64,000 nucleotides of DNA from Taenia hydatigena (Eukaryota; Platyhelminthes; Cestoda; Cyclophyllidea; Taeniidae), in the NCBI GenBank assembly GCA_036345935.2, contig JADWOT020000002.1:13786442-13850441 (forward strand), given 5' to 3'. Below, one piece after another: positions 61,215 to 64,000 of this stretch. The notes beneath the pieces are model-generated. The model had not been told where the DNA came from. It searched no databases and worked only from the letters and a program-made list of their open reading frames with translations. Both the position numbers and the translations under genes were made by a program. Within the stretch, counting starts at the first letter, position 1. Every line of letters starts with the position of its first letter.

Positions 61215-61440
61215 GAAGGTGGTCCGCCCACAGATCACATGGCTAGTCTGCATACGCTCACGCGTTAGCCGATGACGTGAGTCCACGTTGGCTCTGTCAC
61301 ACCCTCACCCGAAGACCTCTGTTTTCACAATGATCCTCATCACTCCTTGTCTTATTTCATCCCCAATGCTTCCTCTTTACTTTAAGCTGGATGAAGAATT
61401 AGCTGCCGCTCTAAAATTTGTATTTATTACCGTGCCCCTT
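61215..61440 (-). repeat. Dispersed repeat R3, copy 8
   Basis: In plus orientation: CACAGATCACATGGCTAG, ACGTGAGTCCACGTTGGCTC, TTATTTCATCCCCAATGCTT; the reverse complement fits R3. Confidence 0.65.
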
Positions 61441-61859
61441 GGATGCTATTACTTCAGCTATTGTTTTCCTCACACTTTGCGCTATTAGACAATTCCGTGC
61501 GGAAGAAGCAACTTTTATAAGAAAACATAGAGAATGAAGGGTTTTTGCTGTTTCTAGGGGCACAGCTTACTACGGCGGTAGATGCATAGCAATATTCTCG
61601 ATGAGAAGGCTTTGTTCTGTTCGCCTGTTCCTTGCATTTCTAAAACAATGTTGAGGATTTAATGGGCCATCGCAAGTTCACTTGAAAGGGGAGGGGGAAT
61701 GGCAACTTTTATAACGCTGTCCAGATCAAAGCAGATGATTTGATATTGGTTGTGAAAATTTTAGTCCCACTATTAATATGTTACCGTTTCATCGACAAAA
61801 TATTTATCTGATGTTGCACTTTCCCAAATAAAAGGGTTTTACAAAGGCAGTGAGGGGTT

Positions 61860-62070
61860 GCAACATAGTGCGCCTACAGACCACTTGGCTGATATGCATG
61901 CGGCCACGCGTCAGCCTTTGGCTCACGACTTACGTTGGCCTAGTCATACGCCCACCTTATGACCTCTATGCCTTCATAACGACCCTCATCATTCTCGCCT
62001 CTACCTGTTCTCTTAGCTCCGCTTCCAAATCACATTGGATGCAGAGTTAGCTGCTGACTTAGACTCTGTA
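61860..62070 (-). repeat. Dispersed repeat R3, copy 9
   Basis: Related to copy 8 in the same orientation (CCACTTGGCTGATATGCATG, CACGACTTACGTTGGC, GCAGAGTTAGCTGCTGACTT). Confidence 0.65.
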
Positions 62071-62079
62071 ATATCACGG

Positions 62080-64000
62080 ACTAATGCGGGGTAAAATTGC
62101 CAACTGATTATTTATTAAACATGGTGCATTCAACGCTGTTCTAAAGAAAGTTGATGAACGTAGTGCCTTGGTTCCTCACTGATGTCATGATGAGCTATGC
62201 TGGCATGGAAAAATGTGCTACTTACTTCCATGCAGAAGGGCATGGTCCGAAGGGCATGCTTCAATGCCTAAGCACAGCCTCCATTAACTGAATTGTTCGC
62301 CTAGCTAACGGCCGTAGCATCGGCCTACCACACCAAACATGTCAAGACGTGGTTTTTTGGGGGGAAAACACGTAAACGTGAAGTCCTCACATGGACTAAA
62401 TGATTATTAAACTTTCATTTTGAGTGCAAAGCTTTGCAAGGATTGTTGATTTTTCGTCAGACTTTGGCACCTAATTCAATGTTAGTACCACCTGCACCTC
62501 TCATATTTGTCACAAATATGCAGAATTCTATGTCAGGTAAGGCGATGGAGTTGAAATCGTTCCATCAAATGCCAGAATATGTGTTGATGGACACAAGATT
62601 TAAAACAATTTCTGAAATCAATGTTAAAAATGCGTGGTTTCTCTAATTTACTAGCGACTAATTAGCAGAATTTCAAATATCAAATAGATTGTTATAAAAC
62701 AGGTCCGTACCGACGACAGATAGCGTTAAATGTTTTCCAAAAGGCGCTGTTTTCCTCGCATTCATTTAATATGCTGTCAATCCAAGAATCTCTAAAATTT
62801 TGTGAATAAACAGATGTCTTTCGGCGTCTTTTGTTGACCGGAATAAATTAATTTTCTTTTTCTCTCTTTAATAGGTGAAATTGTCATTACATCTCATAGT
62901 AATTTCCATAGGATTTTGTGTCCGTTCTATCAGAAAAGCTGCAACGTTTAAGGGATTAAATGCTTATCTTGGATTCTGCTGACTCTAAGTAGAGTGAACA
63001 TAAAGAGAAAGCACAGGTAAAGTTTTGTTAAGTTTAAACGAAAGAATTATATTTGATCCCAAGTGCTACCAAGCCAAGTGAAAGCCTACTAGTGGTCCTC
63101 CTTATAGGGCAGCAGACACTGGCGCAAAAGACTCATCAACTTAAAGTATAGTTTACAAATTCTGGGATATTTTGGGGTTTATCTTCACAACGCAAGACAT
63201 GTGAATGAGCAGATTCCACAAAATTCGTTCAACTGATTAATGTCGTTGCGATTTCGTGATAAACTAGTAGACTTTTTCACCAGACACAGTGGCGGCAATA
63301 AATAGATGAGTAGGATATTTGGAGATATTTGATCTGAAAAGCTCTTACTTTAATGATAATGAACAAGACTTTTGGAAATGGTTGTTAAGAGCAACCACAA
63401 TTTCTTACCTGTTGGCATAAACACGACGTGCGAGATACGAGACAGGGTGGTTAAAGCCCAATTCGGTCAGCGAGGAAACAGAAACCACGGCCTGCAGGAA
63501 CCATAATGCTTGGGTTCTACCACCAATTTTCCTCTTGAATCGTGTTGCTTCCTGTCACATGTCTGTACTCATAACAACTAAAATTTGCATAGCCCTAGCC
63601 TTATTTTACGCCATTGAACGTCAGCAAAGCTCGTCCCACACAAAATTGTGCTACCTCTATCACACTCTCGAGTAATCGCTTTATTTGTTCCCTTGTCGTT
63701 AGAAAAATACCTCTTGGACGTTTTTAGAGGTAGGTGTCACCGAAATTGTTTCCTTCACCACCAGCGGTGTCAGGTGTAACTGGGTCATGGATTCTGTTGA
63801 AGTATGCTCATAAGGAGAGCGTAAACAATAATTCAAAATGAATAGTTTTGAAGGGATCTCCTTCCCTGAGAGATCATACTACCATCTTGATCCCTACCTT
63901 TGGAGCTTACAGGATGAGTTGAAACCGCAATTCTACCCACACTTTCACCAAATTCTTGCATTCCGATCCCAATTTGCAATGTTAAGTGATTTTGAACATT
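62080..64000. other. No gene recognised at right edge
   Basis: AT-rich, short frames only. The plus frame 62434-62646 has even composition but no known motif. Confidence 0.4.

Noticed and set aside
1..64000. CRISPR arrays, bacterial operons, rRNA genes
   Set aside because: No regularly spaced direct repeats, no compact co-directional ORFs with ribosome-binding sites, and no conserved rRNA stretches were seen.

Overview
Eukaryotic nuclear DNA, most probably from a taeniid tapeworm (Taenia/Echinococcus group). Two facts point there. First, several three-exon genes or gene fragments match the taeniid EG95/45W/TSOL oncosphere-antigen layout: a 70-nt signal-peptide exon, a fibronectin type III (FN3) exon of about 305 nt, and a short exon for a hydrophobic tail, joined by phase-1 introns. 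Second, genes are small, intron-split and widely spaced. No bacterial operon, ribosome-binding-site or CRISPR signal is present.

Layout. (1) 1-2758: a one-exon candidate near 0.7-0.87 kb and a frameshifted EG95-type FN3 exon at 1246-1552. (2) 2759-14119: a very large inverted repeat with two arms of 4248 bp (2759-7006 and 9872-14119) around a 2865-bp spacer. The stretches compared are identical, including microsatellite lengths, except for the innermost 115 bp (10 mismatches). A dispersed repeat (R1) lies in both arms, in the spacer, and starts exactly at the outer edge of arm 2. (3) 14.7-17.2 kb: a Thr/Ser-rich antigen-like remnant on the minus strand and an F-box exon on the plus strand, possibly FBXO4-like. 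(4) 17.2-33.6 kb: mostly AT-rich DNA without convincing genes, except a compact two-exon metallothionein gene (25091-25263, minus) predicted to make only 29 residues with 8 cysteines. (5) 33.7-36.9 kb: a diverged tandem pair of broken, cadherin-like coding remnants. (6) 36933-39041, minus: the best gene of the window, a nine-exon SMN (survival motor neuron) homologue of 420 predicted residues, with three Tudor-type modules and a C-terminal YG box. (7) 39-46 kb: sparse, with a few exon-like pieces and an imperfect 155-bp hairpin at 42 kb. (8) 46-62 kb: a tandem cluster of EG95-family copies on the minus strand (5' fragment at 50.5-50.8 kb, copies at 51.4-52.6 and 57.4-59.2 kb), embedded in at least nine copies of one dispersed repeat (R3). 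All copies seen here carry a disabling change.

Biologically, the window combines housekeeping genes (SMN for snRNP assembly, metallothionein for metal buffering, a putative SCF adaptor) with an antigen locus that decays by duplication and mutation, and with a recent or homogenised palindrome. All exon models come from reading splice sites and frames by eye; no search or alignment program was run.
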